NCBI GenBank assembly: GCA_018058095.1 | Contig: JAGPCO010000010.1 | Coordinates: forward strand, 36,892 to 100,891 | DNA from: Kofleriaceae bacterium | GTDB taxonomy: Bacteria; Myxococcota_A; Polyangia; Haliangiales; Haliangiaceae | Length of the DNA stretch: 64,000 nucleotides | Direction: 5' to 3' | Shown: piece after piece, positions 10,886 through 21,987 of the stretch | Numbering within the stretch: position 1 is the first letter of the stretch | Layout: each line of letters opens with the position of its first letter | Program-made: the position numbers and the translations under genes | Notes under the pieces: model-generated | Told to the model about the DNA's origin: nothing | What the model saw: only the letters and a program-made list of their open reading frames with translations | The model's database searches: none

Positions 10886-13612
10886 TCAGGGCGCGGGCGC
10901 TGGAGGTGGGCGCAGGTACGGCCGAGGCGGCTCGAGCGTGTCGGCCCGGACCACGGCGATCCACGCCTCGGTGCTCACCACGGCGCGCAGCCGCACCGTG
11001 TGCTGCCCGTCGGCGAGCTCGAACGCGGCTGGCTCGCTGCCGTGGTGGGCGGGGCCGTCGTCGACGCGCAGCTCGGCGTCGGCGCCGATCGAGCGCAGGC
11101 GGTAGGTCCCGGCCAGGCGCAGCCGGCGGCGGACCTCGATCTCGATCGGGCCGGCGTCGGCCACCACCTTGATCACCGGCGACGTGAAGGGCCAGCCAGG
11201 CTGGGCGTCGTTGAGCACGGTGTGAACCGCGTCGGCCACGGTGCCGAGGTCGCCGCAGGTGTGGCGCCCCTCGCTGATCGCGAAGCGACAGTCCTGCCAC
11301 GGGCCGCCGATGGCGCGGGCCCGCACCTCGGCCTCGCCGCGCAGGCCGACGCCGACCGCGACGGTGCGGGCCGGGCGGGTGGCCTGCCAGTAGCCGAGGC
11401 CGAGCACGACGACGGCGGTGGCCACGGTCAGCGCCGGCGCGGCCAGGGCCCGGCGGGCCAGGCGGCTGGCCTGGGCGCGCACCGCCACGTACCGCCGCAG
11501 CACCCGCCGCTGCCAGCGCGGCCGGCTCCACACCACGATGATGCCGACCGCGAGCAGCAGCGCGGCGCCGGCCAGGCCGCGCCCGGCGCCGTCCGAGGGC
11601 AGCGGTCCGTCCGGCGTGAGCACGGTGCGGCCGGGCGGCAGCCAGCCCGCGACGACGTGCAGCGCGCCGCCTGGGATGGTCGGCACCGCGCCGAGTGGGA
11701 CGGCCTGGCCGTCCTCGCCCAGCGCGCGAGCGCGCCAGCGCGGGTAGTAGCCCATGCCGAACGTGACCAGGGCCGGCGCGTCGGTGCCGGACAGCTCGAC
11801 CTCGACCCGGTCATCGCGCAGGGTCACGACCCGGACCTGTCCGGCGCCGGCCTCGACACGGGCGAACTGCCCGTCCCAGCCCGGCACCTCCCGGACCACG
11901 TACGGGCCAAACCGCTGCTCGGTCGCCGGGTCTCCGGCCGGGTGGCCGTGGTCGCGGGCGATGACCCAGCGGACGTTGAAGCGGTGCAGGCTGGCCGGGC
12001 TGGTGTCCTCGATGCGCTCGCGCAGCAGCATGTCGGGGATGGGGCCCATGTGCAGCGTCGGCAGGCCGGTCTCGGCGGTGAGGTGGAAGCTGTAGTGGGC
12101 GCCGCCGAGGTCGAACAGGGCGCGGGCGAAGGCGTCGGGTCGCTGCTCGGCCGCGCGCGTGTGGCCCCACGCCACCAGCAGGTCCTGGCCGCTCGGATCG
12201 GCCTGGGCGGTGGCGGTGGTGAGCGCGAGCGAGCGCTGCTGCTGCCAGGCGGGTACGAGCGCGCGCCCGGCCAGCGCCAGCGTGATCGCCGCCAGCGCCC
12301 CGGCGACCTGACGGCGGCGCCCGCTGGCGCCGGCCCAGCCGCGCCCGGCCGCGCGCACCAGCTCGGCCGCCAGCACCGCGACGCCGGCGTACACCATGGG
12401 CCGCAGCAGCGCGTACAGGCGATCGGCGCCGAGGCGGGCCAGCTCCAGGCTGGGGCCGAGGTCGAGCACCAGGTACGGCGCGTCGGTGAACGCCGCGAAG
12501 TACACCGCCGCGCTGGCCGCCAGCAGCGTCGGCGCGGCCCGGCGCGACACCAGCGCGAAGGCCAGGCCGACGTAGCCGGCGTAGACCACGCCGGCCAGCT
12601 GGGTGAACGGGTGCGGCCAGGCCAGCACGTCCTCGAGCAGGCGGCCGGGCGATCGCAGCGCGGCCGAGAAGTGCTGGCCGTACTCGATCAGCCGGGCCCC
12701 GAGCGGGGCCCACACCACCGCGGCCAGGGCCACGCCGAGCGCCAGGTGGGCGGCGCCGATCAGCGCGCGCCGCGGCGGCACGTCGACCGCCAGCAGGGCG
12801 ACCAGGCCGAGGCCGACGGCGACGCCGGCGACGCCGAGCAGCGCCGACGGATGGGTGGCGCACGCCAGCGCGGTCCACACCCAGATGGCGACGGTCCGGC
12901 CCAGGCGGGGGCGGGCCAGGTGATCGAGCAGCGCGACCACCGCGGCCAGCGTGAACACCTGGGCCACCGCGCTGTGCAAGAGGCCCCACTCGACGATGCC
13001 CGACACCCCGCCGGCGGAGATGGTGCCCTTGTCGACCAGCATGGCGACGCCGATGGCGGCGGCGACCGGGGCCGAGCCGACCCGCAGCGCCAGCCGGGTC
13101 GTGCCGACGGCGATGCCGACGTGGGCGGCGATGGCGGTGGCGGTCAGGGCGGTCGCCAGGTGATCGGTCCAGCCGCCGAGGTGGGCGACCGCGGCGACCA
13201 GCAGGTACGACAGCGCCGGGTACAGCTCGAACGGGGAGTCGCCGGTCGACACCGCGTGGGTCCAGGTCGGCAGCGTCGTCGACGGGAAGTCCGCCATGAT
13301 CGTGGTCAAGGCGGCGTGCTGGCAGCCCCAGTCGCCCATGGTCCACGACAGCGGCGTGCTCACCGCCGGCGCGAACACCGCGACGCCGAACAGCACGACG
13401 ACGGCGACGGCGAGGCCGCCGGCCCAGGCCGCCGACGGCCGCGGCGCCCAGGCGCGCACCGTCGGCGCCACCGCGACCGCGCCGACGCCGGCGGCGGCGA
13501 GCAGCCCGAGCAGGCACAGCCCGGCCACGGTGGTGCCGGGGAAGGCGAGGGAGGTGAGGGCGGCGCCGAGGAGGACCGGCAGCCAGGGCCGCTGGCGGAG
13601 GAGATCGTGCAT
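10886..13612 (-). CDS. Large polytopic membrane protein, GT-C / PTPS-related type
   Basis: This 908-aa protein has about twelve hydrophobic segments in the first 450 residues, then a large outside domain, another transmembrane segment near residue 665 and more soluble sequence. The early GDSPFELYPALSYLLVAAVA resembles membrane proteins annotated as 6-pyruvoyl-tetrahydropterin-synthase-related or YfhO-like, which share a GT-C glycosyltransferase-like core. Members are thought to transfer or flip lipid-linked sugars, but few have been tested. The soluble part holds beta-sandwich-like stretches (FGMGYYPRWRARALGEDGQ). It heads a leftward group of three envelope genes and diverges from tilS. Assignment to the exact family is uncertain; the membrane topology is clear. 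Confidence 0.7.
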   Translation of the reverse strand: MHDLLRQRPWLPVLLGAALTSLAFPGTTVAGLCLLGLLAAAGVGAVAVAPTVRAWAPRPSAAWAGGLAVAVVVLFGVAVFAPAVSTPLSWTMGDWGCQHAALTTIMADFPSTTLPTWTHAVSTGDSPFELYPALSYLLVAAVAHLGGWTDHLATALTATAIAAHVGIAVGTTRLALRVGSAPVAAAIGVAMLVDKGTISAGGVSGIVEWGLLHSAVAQVFTLAAVVALLDHLARPRLGRTVAIWVWTALACATHPSALLGVAGVAVGLGLVALLAVDVPPRRALIGAAHLALGVALAAVVWAPLGARLIEYGQHFSAALRSPGRLLEDVLAWPHPFTQLAGVVYAGYVGLAFALVSRRAAPTLLAASAAVYFAAFTDAPYLVLDLGPSLELARLGADRLYALLRPMVYAGVAVLAAELVRAAGRGWAGASGRRRQVAGALAAITLALAGRALVPAWQQQRSLALTTATAQADPSGQDLLVAWGHTRAAEQRPDAFARALFDLGGAHYSFHLTAETGLPTLHMGPIPDMLLRERIEDTSPASLHRFNVRWVIARDHGHPAGDPATEQRFGPYVVREVPGWDGQFARVEAGAGQVRVVTLRDDRVEVELSGTDAPALVTFGMGYYPRWRARALGEDGQAVPLGAVPTIPGGALHVVAGWLPPGRTVLTPDGPLPSDGAGRGLAGAALLLAVGIIVVWSRPRWQRRVLRRYVAVRAQASRLARRALAAPALTVATAVVVLGLGYWQATRPARTVAVGVGLRGEAEVRARAIGGPWQDCRFAISEGRHTCGDLGTVADAVHTVLNDAQPGWPFTSPVIKVVADAGPIEIEVRRRLRLAGTYRLRSIGADAELRVDDGPAHHGSEPAAFELADGQHTVRLRAVVSTEAWIAVVRADTLEPPRPYLRPPPAPAP

Positions 13613-13736
13613 GGCGAGGCGGCCGGCGCCGACGGTCGCGCGCGGCCGCCGAGGTGGTCAAGCCCTGGCCGGGCCATCCGGCGGCTCGCCCGTGTCGCCT
13701 GGTGCGCCGGCGCGGCCGCGCTCGCGCCAGGGGCGC

Positions 13737-13742
13737 TACACT
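13737..13742 (+). promoter_or_regulatory. Putative -10 element TACACT before tilS
   Basis: TACACT ends six bases before GTG 13749, with no Shine-Dalgarno between. This fits a leaderless transcript for the tilS-ftsH-folP stretch. Confidence 0.45.
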
Positions 13743-13748
13743 GCGGGG

Positions 13749-15026
13749 GTGTCCGCCGGCGTAGCGCTCGCCGATCGCCTGGCCGCCGAGGTCGAGCGGG
13801 TGGTGGTCGACGCCGGCCTGGCGCCGGCGCGGGGCGCGGGCGCGCCGCTCGGGGTGGCCTGCTCGGGTGGGGCCGACTCGCTGCTGCTGGCGGACGTGGC
13901 CATCGCCGCGTTCGGGCCGGGCCGGGTCGTGGTGATCCACGTCGATCATCAGCTCCAGCCCGGCTCGGCCGACGTCGCCGCCGCGGTCGCGGCCTGGGCC
14001 CGCGGGCGCGGCGCCCAGGCCGAGGTGGTCGCGGTGCAGGTCGCGCCCGGCGCGTCTCTCGAGGCCAGCGCGCGGGCAGCGCGGTACCGCGCGCTCGACG
14101 AGGTCGGCGCCCGCCGCGGCCTGGCGGTCATCCTGACCGGGCACAGCCGGACCGACCTGGCCGAGACCGTGGTGCTGCGCCTGCTGCGCGGCAGCGGCCC
14201 GCCCGGCCTGGGCGGCATCCCGCCGGTGCGTGGCCGGTACCGGCGGCCATGGCTGGGCTTCGATCGGGCCGAGCTGGCCGCGCACGCGTCGGCGCGAGGG
14301 CTCCCGGTCATGGAGGATCCGATGAACACCGACCAGCGCCTGGCCCGGGTCCGGGTCCGGACCGAGCTCATGCCGCGCCTGCGGGCCGAGTCGCCCGGGC
14401 TCGACCTGCACCTGGCCCGCCTGGCCCACGCCATGGCCGAGTGGACCGCGGTGATCGATCAGCTGGCCAGCCCGCACCTGGGGCCGGTCGGGCTGGCGCC
14501 GGGTGAGCTCGACGATGGGCCCGAGCCGACGCTCGAGTGCGCGCGCCTGGGCAGGGTCGCGCCGGCCATCGGCAAGCGGGTCGTGCAGCGTGCCGCGTTC
14601 GCCGCCGGCCTCGAGCTCGGCCCGGCCCACCTGGCGGCGGTGTGGCGCCTGGTCCGCACGCCGGATCGCGGCACGCTGGCGATCGACGTGCCGGGCGGCC
14701 GGGCCGTGCGCGAGTACGGCCTCCTCCGCTTCACCCGCGCCGGGGCGCCGATGGTGGCGCGGGCGGTGGCGCCGCTGCGGATCGTCGGCGCCGGCGATCG
14801 GGCGTTCACGGTGCGCCCGGTCCGTGCCGGCGATCGCATGCGGCCGGCTCGCCTGCGCGGGCGCTCTCGCAAGCTGTCGGATCTGTTCGTCGACGCCAAG
14901 GTGCCGCGGACCCACCGGGCCCGGGCCCGGGTGGTGGTCGACGACACCAGCGGCGAGATCGTGTGGGCCGAGCACCTCGGGCTGGCCCATCGCGCGTCGA
15001 TCCGGGTCGAGCTCGACGAGGGCTGA
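13749..15026 (+). CDS. tilS: tRNA(Ile)-lysidine synthase TilS
   Basis: Attaches lysine to C34 of the CAU-anticodon tRNA-Ile using ATP, so that the tRNA reads AUA. The N-terminal PP-loop motif (CSGGADS, about residue 38) binds ATP. HVDHQL and the following segment, then [20 protein letters not shown], are typical of the catalytic domain. The C-terminal part, with [18 protein letters not shown], matches the TilS tRNA-binding domain. Length is 425 aa, normal for the full-length family. GTG 13749 was chosen because the domain begins directly after it and a -10-like hexamer precedes it. It is followed by ftsH 143 bp later, a common neighbour of tilS. Confidence 0.95.
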   Translation: MSAGVALADRLAAEVERVVVDAGLAPARGAGAPLGVACSGGADSLLLADVAIAAFGPGRVVVIHVDHQLQPGSADVAAAVAAWARGRGAQAEVVAVQVAPGASLEASARAARYRALDEVGARRGLAVILTGHSRTDLAETVVLRLLRGSGPPGLGGIPPVRGRYRRPWLGFDRAELAAHASARGLPVMEDPMNTDQRLARVRVRTELMPRLRAESPGLDLHLARLAHAMAEWTAVIDQLASPHLGPVGLAPGELDDGPEPTLECARLGRVAPAIGKRVVQRAAFAAGLELGPAHLAAVWRLVRTPDRGTLAIDVPGGRAVREYGLLRFTRAGAPMVARAVAPLRIVGAGDRAFTVRPVRAGDRMRPARLRGRSRKLSDLFVDAKVPRTHRARARVVVDDTSGEIVWAEHLGLAHRASIRVELDEG

Positions 15027-15130
15027 GCCAGGCTCGTCGGGCGCGGATGACACGCGCGTGTCGGCGAAAAAAAGCTCGCGCCGACGACAACCCTGGCCAT
15101 TTGGGGCATGGCGGCCTGGCGCTTCGTGGG

Positions 15131-15136
15131 TATACT
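15131..15136 (+). promoter_or_regulatory. Putative -10 element TATACT upstream of ftsH
   Basis: TATACT lies 33 bp before GTG 15170 in a short AT-richer patch of the tilS-ftsH gap. It would give a leader of about 27 nt. There is no good -35 at normal spacing. Confidence 0.45.
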
Positions 15137-15169
15137 GACAAAACCCAAGGGCTAACCAGGACTTCCCCA

Positions 15170-17115
<1,946 letters not shown>

Positions 17116-17119
<4 letters not shown>

Positions 17120-18045
17120 GCACGGCGGCGCGGCCCGGCGCGCCTGTTCTTCACGTCGGGGTCCAGGTCGGGGTCGAGCTCGCCGGGGCGGGCAGGGTGG
17201 GTGGTGTGCCCGGCCGACCCCGGATCATGGGCGTGATCAACGTCACGCCCGACTCGTTCTCCGATGGTGGCCGGTTCGCCGGGGTCGAGGCCGCGGTGGC
17301 CCACGGCCATGCCCTGGTCGCGGCCGGCGCCGACCTGCTCGACGTTGGTGGCGAGAGCACCCGCCCGGGCGCGGCCCGGGTCAGCGCCGACGAGGAGATG
17401 GCCCGGGTGGTGCCGGTCATCACCCGGCTGGCCCGCGAGCTGGTGGTGCCGGTGTCGGTCGACACGGTGAAGGCCGAGGTCGCGCGGGCGGCGGTGGAGG
17501 CCGGCGCCCTCCTGGTCAACGACGTCTCGGGTGGCCTGGCCGATCCGGCCATGGGCGCCGCGATCGACGCGCTGGGGGTCACCTACGTCGTCGGCTTCCT
17601 GCCGGTGGTCACCTCGCTCGCCCAGGTCCACACCGAGGCGCGGCCGCCTCCCCGCTGGACCGAGGTGGCCGACGGGCTGGCCGCGCGCCTGCGCGTGCTG
17701 GGGCCGGCGGCGCGGGCCCGGGCCTGGGTCGATCCGGGGCTGGGGTTTGCGCCCGGTGCCGACCCCGCCGCCAACCTGGCCCTGCTGCGCCACGCCGGCG
17801 ACCTCGGCCGCGCCGTCGGCTGCCCGGTGGTGGTCGGCCCGTCGCGCAAGCGGTTCCTGCGCGTGCTGCTCGAGCGCGCCGGGCCCATCGCCGCCCCGGG
17901 TGGTCGAGGCCCGATCGACGAGGCCGCGCTCGACGCCGCCACGGTCGGCGCCTGCCTGCTCGCCAGCGGCGCCGGCGCCGCCGTGTTGCGTGTGCACAAT
18001 GTGGCGTTGCTTCACGCCGCGCTGACGGTGTACACCGGAGGATAG
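17116..18045 (+). CDS. folP: Dihydropteroate synthase FolP
   Basis: Condenses p-aminobenzoate with dihydropterin pyrophosphate in folate synthesis and is the target of sulfonamides. Signature blocks are [16 protein letters not shown] (about residue 36), [33 protein letters not shown] and VGPSRKRFL near the C-terminus. The 309-aa product has about 30 extra N-terminal residues compared with short homologues. Starting at GTG 17116 overlaps the ftsH stop by four bases; a later start is possible but has no better signal. The ftsH-folP order is common in proteobacteria. It is followed by cdaA 50 bp downstream. Confidence 0.95.
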
Positions 18046-18095
18046 CGGCGCGCGGATCCGGCTGCGGCGGCCGGTCGGCACCGCCAAACGGTGGC

Positions 18096-18989
18096 ATGAG
18101 CGCGGCGTTGCCGACCATCTTCCAGGGCCTGAGCGTGCAGTCGGCGATCACCACGGTGGTCGACGTCGCGCTGGTCTACTACCTCATCTATCGCCTGCTG
18201 CTCACCATTCGCGGCACCCGGGCCGCGCAGATGGTGGTCGGCATCGTCCTCATCGGCGCCGCCTTCTTCGTGGCCGAAAGGCTCGAGCTGACCACGGTGT
18301 CGTGGCTGCTCGACAACTTCATCAGCTACTTCATCATCATCGTCATCGTCGTGTTCCAGCAGGACATCCGGCGCGCGCTCGGCCGCATCGGCCAGAACAT
18401 CCTGCCGTTCGGCAAGGCCCGCGACACCTCGATGGCGGTCGACGAGGTGGTGGCGGCGGCCGCGCACCTGGCCCGGGCCAAGATGGGGGCGATCATCGTG
18501 TTCGAGCGCGAGGCCGCCCTGGAGGAGTTCGTCGACGACGCGACCCGGCTCGACGCCGCGGTGTCGCGCCAGCTGCTGGTGTCGCTGTTCGTGCCGGCGC
18601 GCGACAACGAGCTGCACGATGGCGCGGTGATCATCGGCCGCAACCGGCGGATCGACCTGGCCCGGGCCCTGCTGCCGCTGTCGCGCGCGACCGACCTCGG
18701 CCCCGAGTGGGGCACGCGCCATCGCGCCGCGCTCGGCATCACCGAGGACACCGACGCGGTGGCGGTGGTGGTGTCGGAGGAGCGCGGCGAGATCTCGCTG
18801 TGCCTGCGCGGCTCGATCGCGCGTGACCTCGAGGCCACCACCCTGCGCCGGGCCCTGCACGGCATCTTCGAGGGCGGCCGGGCCGACACCACCGCCGAGG
18901 AGGCCGAGGCCGCCGCCGAGATCGGCAAGGCGGTTGCCAGCCTGGGCGCCGCGGCGCGGCTCGAGCACCGGGCCGCGGAGGGGGACTGA
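18096..18989 (+). CDS. cdaA: Membrane diadenylate cyclase CdaA
   Basis: Makes the second messenger c-di-AMP from two ATP. Three N-terminal transmembrane helices (VDVALVYYLIYRLLLTI; MVVGIVLIGAAFFV; YFIIIVIVVFQQDIRRALG) precede the DAC catalytic domain. This holds the diagnostic DGA motif (ELHDGAVIIG, about residue 175) and the RHR motif (GTRHRAALGI, about residue 208). Length is 297 aa, normal for CdaA. A charged Ala/Glu tail follows. The stop and the next start share bases (TGATG), coupling it to the YbbR-domain gene, as in the cdaA-cdaR pair known from Firmicutes. c-di-AMP typically controls potassium and wall homeostasis. Confidence 0.95.
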   Translation: MSAALPTIFQGLSVQSAITTVVDVALVYYLIYRLLLTIRGTRAAQMVVGIVLIGAAFFVAERLELTTVSWLLDNFISYFIIIVIVVFQQDIRRALGRIGQNILPFGKARDTSMAVDEVVAAAAHLARAKMGAIIVFEREAALEEFVDDATRLDAAVSRQLLVSLFVPARDNELHDGAVIIGRNRRIDLARALLPLSRATDLGPEWGTRHRAALGITEDTDAVAVVVSEERGEISLCLRGSIARDLEATTLRRALHGIFEGGRADTTAEEAEAAAEIGKAVASLGAAARLEHRAAEGD

Positions 18990-20101
18990 TGGGGCGGGGC
19001 CGGCGCGAGACCATCGGCCCGCTCGGGCGCATGCCGGCCCGGCAGAGCGCACGGCCGCCGCTACCGGCGAGCAAGGCGCCGACGCCACCCGCGGCGCGGC
19101 CGCCGCCGCCGCCCTCGGGCGTGGCCGGCGGAGGGCACGACTCCGGGCGGGGATGGCTGGGCCGGGCCCTGCTCGACAACCTCGGGCTCAAGGCGCTGTC
19201 GCTGGTGCTGGCGCTGACGGTGTTCCTGCTCATCAACACCGATCGCGATCGGGAGATCACCGCGCGCGTCGGCGTGTCGTACCAGTTCCCCGATGACCGC
19301 GTGCTGGTGTCGGAGCGGATCGAGGAGGTGCGCATCACCGTGCGCGGGCCGTGGCGCCGGCTGCGGCGGTTCGACGAGCGCGAGATCGATCGGATCGACC
19401 TCGACCTGACCTCGGCCCAGGACGGTCAGGTCGCCATCACCCCGCGCATGATCGACCTGCCCAAGGGGCTGACGCTCACCTCGATCAGCCCACGCACCAT
19501 CCGGGTCGCGTTCGAGCGACGGCTCGACAAGAAGCTCGAGGTCGCGCCGATCCTGGTCGGCCGCCCGGCCCACGGCTTCGTCGTCGCCGAGGTCGTGGCC
19601 AGCCCGGCCGCGGTCACGGTGCGCGGCGCCGACAGCGCCATCGGCACGCTGGCGACCATGCGCACGGCGGAGGTCCGGGTCGACGGTCGGTCGGAGTCGT
19701 TCACCAGCACGGTCGCGCTGCTGCCACCGGAAGGGGTCGCGGTCGAGCCGACCACCGAGGTGTCGATCGCCGTCAAGATCGAGGAGCAGCTGGTGACCCA
19801 GCGGCTGGGCAAGGTCGCGGTCGCGGTGCGCGGGGATGTGGCCGATCCGGGTCGGATCGTCATCACGCCGGCCGAGGTGTCGGTCGTCCTGACCGGCGCC
19901 ATGCGGGCGGTCGAGCGAGCGATGGCCGACGGGGTTCGCCCGGTGGTCAAGGTCCAGCCGGCCGACGCCGGCCGCCGGACCCGGGCGACGGTGACCATCG
20001 AGGGCCTGCCACCCGGCATCGGCGTCGAGCTGGTGCCGACGGTGGTGGAGCTGTCGCCCCGGCGCGCGCCGCCGCCACCCGCGCCGGCGCCCGCGCCGTA
20101 A
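18989..20101 (+). CDS. cdaR: YbbR-domain protein, CdaR-like regulator of CdaA
   Basis: The 370-aa protein has a Pro-rich cytoplasmic stretch of about 50 residues and a single transmembrane helix (LKALSLVLALTVFLLINT, about residue 67). Extracytoplasmic YbbR repeats follow (RVLVSERIEEVRITVRGPW; HGFVVAEVVASPAAVTVRG; DPGRIVITPAEVSVVLTG). In Firmicutes the YbbR protein CdaR binds CdaA and adjusts c-di-AMP output; the same role here is inferred from the shared start/stop. It ends with an Ala/Pro tail. The usual third gene, glmM, is not in this window; a palindromic repeat element lies about 100 bp downstream instead. Confidence 0.88.
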   Translation: MGRGRRETIGPLGRMPARQSARPPLPASKAPTPPAARPPPPPSGVAGGGHDSGRGWLGRALLDNLGLKALSLVLALTVFLLINTDRDREITARVGVSYQFPDDRVLVSERIEEVRITVRGPWRRLRRFDEREIDRIDLDLTSAQDGQVAITPRMIDLPKGLTLTSISPRTIRVAFERRLDKKLEVAPILVGRPAHGFVVAEVVASPAAVTVRGADSAIGTLATMRTAEVRVDGRSESFTSTVALLPPEGVAVEPTTEVSIAVKIEEQLVTQRLGKVAVAVRGDVADPGRIVITPAEVSVVLTGAMRAVERAMADGVRPVVKVQPADAGRRTRATVTIEGLPPGIGVELVPTVVELSPRRAPPPPAPAPAP

Positions 20102-20209
20102 CGGGACGGTGAGGAGGTCGCCAGCTGGCGGCCAGTCCGGATCGAGCGGAGCCGACGTGGCTCGCCGAAGGCGGACCCCGTCGAGACAGCGAAGCGAGGA
20201 ACGGACGAC

Positions 20210-20306
20210 GCAGCCTGCTAGTCAGGTCGCTCTGGCAGGCTGCTGAACCACGACGCCCGTCCCGTCGGCAGGAGCCGCCGGCACGAGTTCTTCGGCGGCC
20301 TGCTAG
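20210..20306. repeat. Palindromic dispersed repeat with terminator-like core (single diverged copy)
   Basis: This is a diverged copy of the element duplicated at 29086-29316. It contains GCAGCCTGCTAG, then GGCAGGCTGCTGAA. The core hairpin has CCCGTCCCGTCGGC (20256-20269) facing GCCGCCGGCACGAG (20274-20287) around loop AGGA, and the element ends in GCGGCCTGCTAG. Read leftward, its right edge TAGCAGG supplies the stop codon of the 83-aa gene at 20303-20554. It carries no coding sequence and sits in the gap between cdaR and that gene. The rest of the 200-bp gap shows nothing recognisable. Confidence 0.8.
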
Positions 20307-20554
20307 CCGCGGCCGCGAGGGCCTTCGGCCATGCTGATGCCGGTGAGCACGTTGGGGCAGATCGCGAGCTCCTTGGCCTCGCGGATCATGCGGCCCTGGT
20401 TGTCGACGAGCTTGGCGTCGGACAGGACCACGAACTGGACCGGCCCGGCCGAGGGCTGGCAGGACGCGAGGTAACCGGTGACCTTGGCGCCGGTGTCGTA
20501 CTCGAGGGTGACCCGGTGGCTGATCATGTCGTGCAGCTTGGCGTAGTCAGGCAT
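20303..20554 (-). CDS. Small conserved protein, probable SH3/Lsm-like barrel
   Basis: Product of 83 aa starting MPDYAKLHDMISHRVTLEY. An N-terminal helix is followed by short strands (HRVTLEYDTGAKVTGYLASC; GPVQFVVLSDAKLVDNQGR), a layout seen in SH3- or Lsm-like small barrels. I know similar short proteins in deltaproteobacterial/myxobacterial genomes but no function. ATG 20554 was preferred over a start 15 codons upstream, because the upstream residues are all Gly/Arg/His-like and overlap the divergent promoter. Its stop codon TAG is the first triplet of the palindromic repeat. Confidence 0.65.
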   Translation of the reverse strand: MPDYAKLHDMISHRVTLEYDTGAKVTGYLASCQPSAGPVQFVVLSDAKLVDNQGRMIREAKELAICPNVLTGISMAEGPRGRG

Positions 20555-20564
20555 GGGCACGCGT

Positions 20565-20572
20565 CGTATACC
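20565..20572. promoter_or_regulatory. Divergent -10-like GTATAC
   Basis: The palindrome GTATAC at 20566-20571 sits in the 30-bp gap between two divergent start codons. It offers TATACC 12 bases before ATG 20585 and TATACG 10 bases before ATG 20554 on the other strand. It may serve both genes. Confidence 0.35.
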
Positions 20573-20584
20573 ACGGCCACGGCC

Positions 20585-21277
20585 ATGGCCGCGGTTCACT
20601 CCAGCTCCCGGTCACCACACGACGCGGGCGCCCACACGCCCGGGCCGACCCGCCTGGTCTGGGTCCGGCACGGGGAGGCCGACAACAACGCCGAGCAGCG
20701 GTTCGGCGGCTGGAGCGACCTCGGCCTGACCGCGCGCGGGCGGGCCCAGGCGGCGGCGGCTGGCCAGGCGGTGGCGGCGCTGGCGCCGACCGCGATCGTC
20801 GCCAGCGACCTGCCGCGCGCGGCCGAGACGGCGCGGGCGATCGCCGGCGCGGCCGGGCTCGAGGTCGCGTTCGATCTGCGCCTGCGCGAGCGTAGCCTGG
20901 GCGTGTTCGACGGCCTGCGGTTCACCGACGCCGAGCGGCGTGATCCCGTCGCCTACGCACGCCTGCTGGCGCGCGACCCGGACGCGGTTCCCGACGGGGG
21001 CGAGCGGCTCGCCACGGTGTTCGCGCGTGTCGGCGCGGCGGTCGACGACCTCGTCGCCGCCCACCCCGGCGGGCGCGTGGTGGTGGTCAGCCATGGCATC
21101 GCCCTGTTCCACGCCTTTTCCCACGTGTGTGGGCTCGGCTGCCCGGGGCCTGATCAGCAGGTCTTCACCCTGGTCGACAACGCGTCGCTGTCCCACCTCG
21201 AGCACCGCGTCGAGGCCGGCCGCCCGCGCTGGCGCATCGTCGCCTGGAACCGGGTCGACCACCTCGCCGGCCTGTAG
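20585..21277 (+). CDS. Histidine phosphatase (phosphoglycerate mutase-like)
   Basis: The 230-aa protein has the catalytic RHG motif near the N-terminus (VWVRHGEADNNAEQRFGGW, about residue 25). Other family marks are DLPRAAETARAIA, LRERSLGVFDGL and the second catalytic histidine in VVVSHGIALFHAF. The enzyme forms a phosphohistidine on the first His and removes phosphate from small molecules, RNA or protein; this sequence does not tell which. The length matches cobalamin/PGAM-type members such as CobC and GpmB. ATG 20585 was used because an earlier frame start lies inside the divergent gene. Confidence 0.88.
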   Translation: MAAVHSSSRSPHDAGAHTPGPTRLVWVRHGEADNNAEQRFGGWSDLGLTARGRAQAAAAGQAVAALAPTAIVASDLPRAAETARAIAGAAGLEVAFDLRLRERSLGVFDGLRFTDAERRDPVAYARLLARDPDAVPDGGERLATVFARVGAAVDDLVAAHPGGRVVVVSHGIALFHAFSHVCGLGCPGPDQQVFTLVDNASLSHLEHRVEAGRPRWRIVAWNRVDHLAGL

Positions 21278-21298
21278 CGGCGACCGCCGCGCGCCTGG

Positions 21299-21682
21299 TC
21301 AGCGCGACCAGAACGACTGCTTGATGATGAAGTTCGCCAGCGGCCGGCGTGCCTCGGCCACGTCGGCGAAGCGCAGGGCGACGCCGCCGCGTGACGGATC
21401 GAGGCGGACGACCTCGGCGGCCAGCCGCACGGTGCCGTGGGCCGGGAGATCGACCTCGAGCTGCCCGGTCGGATCGACGCCGGCGGCATCGGTGGCCGGG
21501 ATGTCGGCCGACAGGAACAGCCCGGTGTTGGACAGGTCGGCGACGATGCCGTCGACGACGTGGTCGCGCGAGCGGTACAGCGCGCGCAGCACGACCGGCA
21601 CTCGCTCCGAGACGCGGCGATCAGACGACACGGCCTGACGGTAGTGGACGTCACGATGTATGGCAACGTATGTGAGATCCAC
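21299..21682 (-). CDS. PilZ-domain protein
   Basis: The 127-aa product carries the PilZ c-di-GMP-binding pattern: RRVSERVPVVLRA (the RxxxR element), DGIVADLSNTGLFLS (the D/NxSxxG element) and a closing strand with GGVALRFADV. Single-domain PilZ proteins relay c-di-GMP levels to motility or secretion machines. The start is unsure: GTG 21682 gives 127 aa, while GTG 21631 just before SSDRRVSER gives 110 aa and keeps the whole domain. It points away from the tRNA genes and toward the phosphatase gene, with 21 bp between stop codons. Confidence 0.82.
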   Translation of the reverse strand: MDLTYVAIHRDVHYRQAVSSDRRVSERVPVVLRALYRSRDHVVDGIVADLSNTGLFLSADIPATDAAGVDPTGQLEVDLPAHGTVRLAAEVVRLDPSRGGVALRFADVAEARRPLANFIIKQSFWSR

Positions 21683-21784
21683 CAGCCCGGACTCTTCAAA
21701 GGTCGGACCAGTCGCGGGCGCTCGGGATCGGGGCCAAGGCGGAGTTTTTTCCGGGGCCTACCGGTCGGCGGCGTCGGGCGGTCC

Positions 21785-21813
21785 TTGAAACGCCGAGGCG
21801 AGTCAGGCAGATT
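21785..21813 (+). promoter_or_regulatory. Putative promoter for the tRNA-Lys/tRNA-Glu unit
   Basis: TTGAAA at 21785-21790 and CAGATT at 21808-21813 are separated by 17 bp. They would start transcription about 10 bp before tRNA-Lys. The -10 match is weak. Confidence 0.45.
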
Positions 21814-21828
21814 GCCGGCTCCGAACGG

Positions 21829-21901
<73 letters not shown>

Positions 21902-21914
21902 CGGTCCCCGCAAA

Positions 21915-21987
21915 GACCCCATCGTCTAGAGGCCTAGGACACCTGCCTTTCACGCAGGCGACGCGGGTTCAAATCCCGCTGGGGTCG
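21915..21987 (+). tRNA. tRNA-Glu (anticodon TTC)
   Basis: 73 nt. The acceptor GACCCCA pairs with TGGGGTC; the anticodon loop CTTTCAC carries TTC; the T arm GCGGG-TTCAAAT-CCCGC is complete; the discriminator is G. CCA is not encoded (GCAAGAG follows). This is the intact parent of the tandem fragments that follow immediately downstream. Confidence 0.96.

Noticed and set aside
11000..14506. 1168-codon open frame antisense to the polytopic membrane protein and running into tilS
   Set aside because: The product is low-complexity Gly/Arg/Ala-rich sequence; the opposite strand encodes clear transmembrane helices and TilS motifs.
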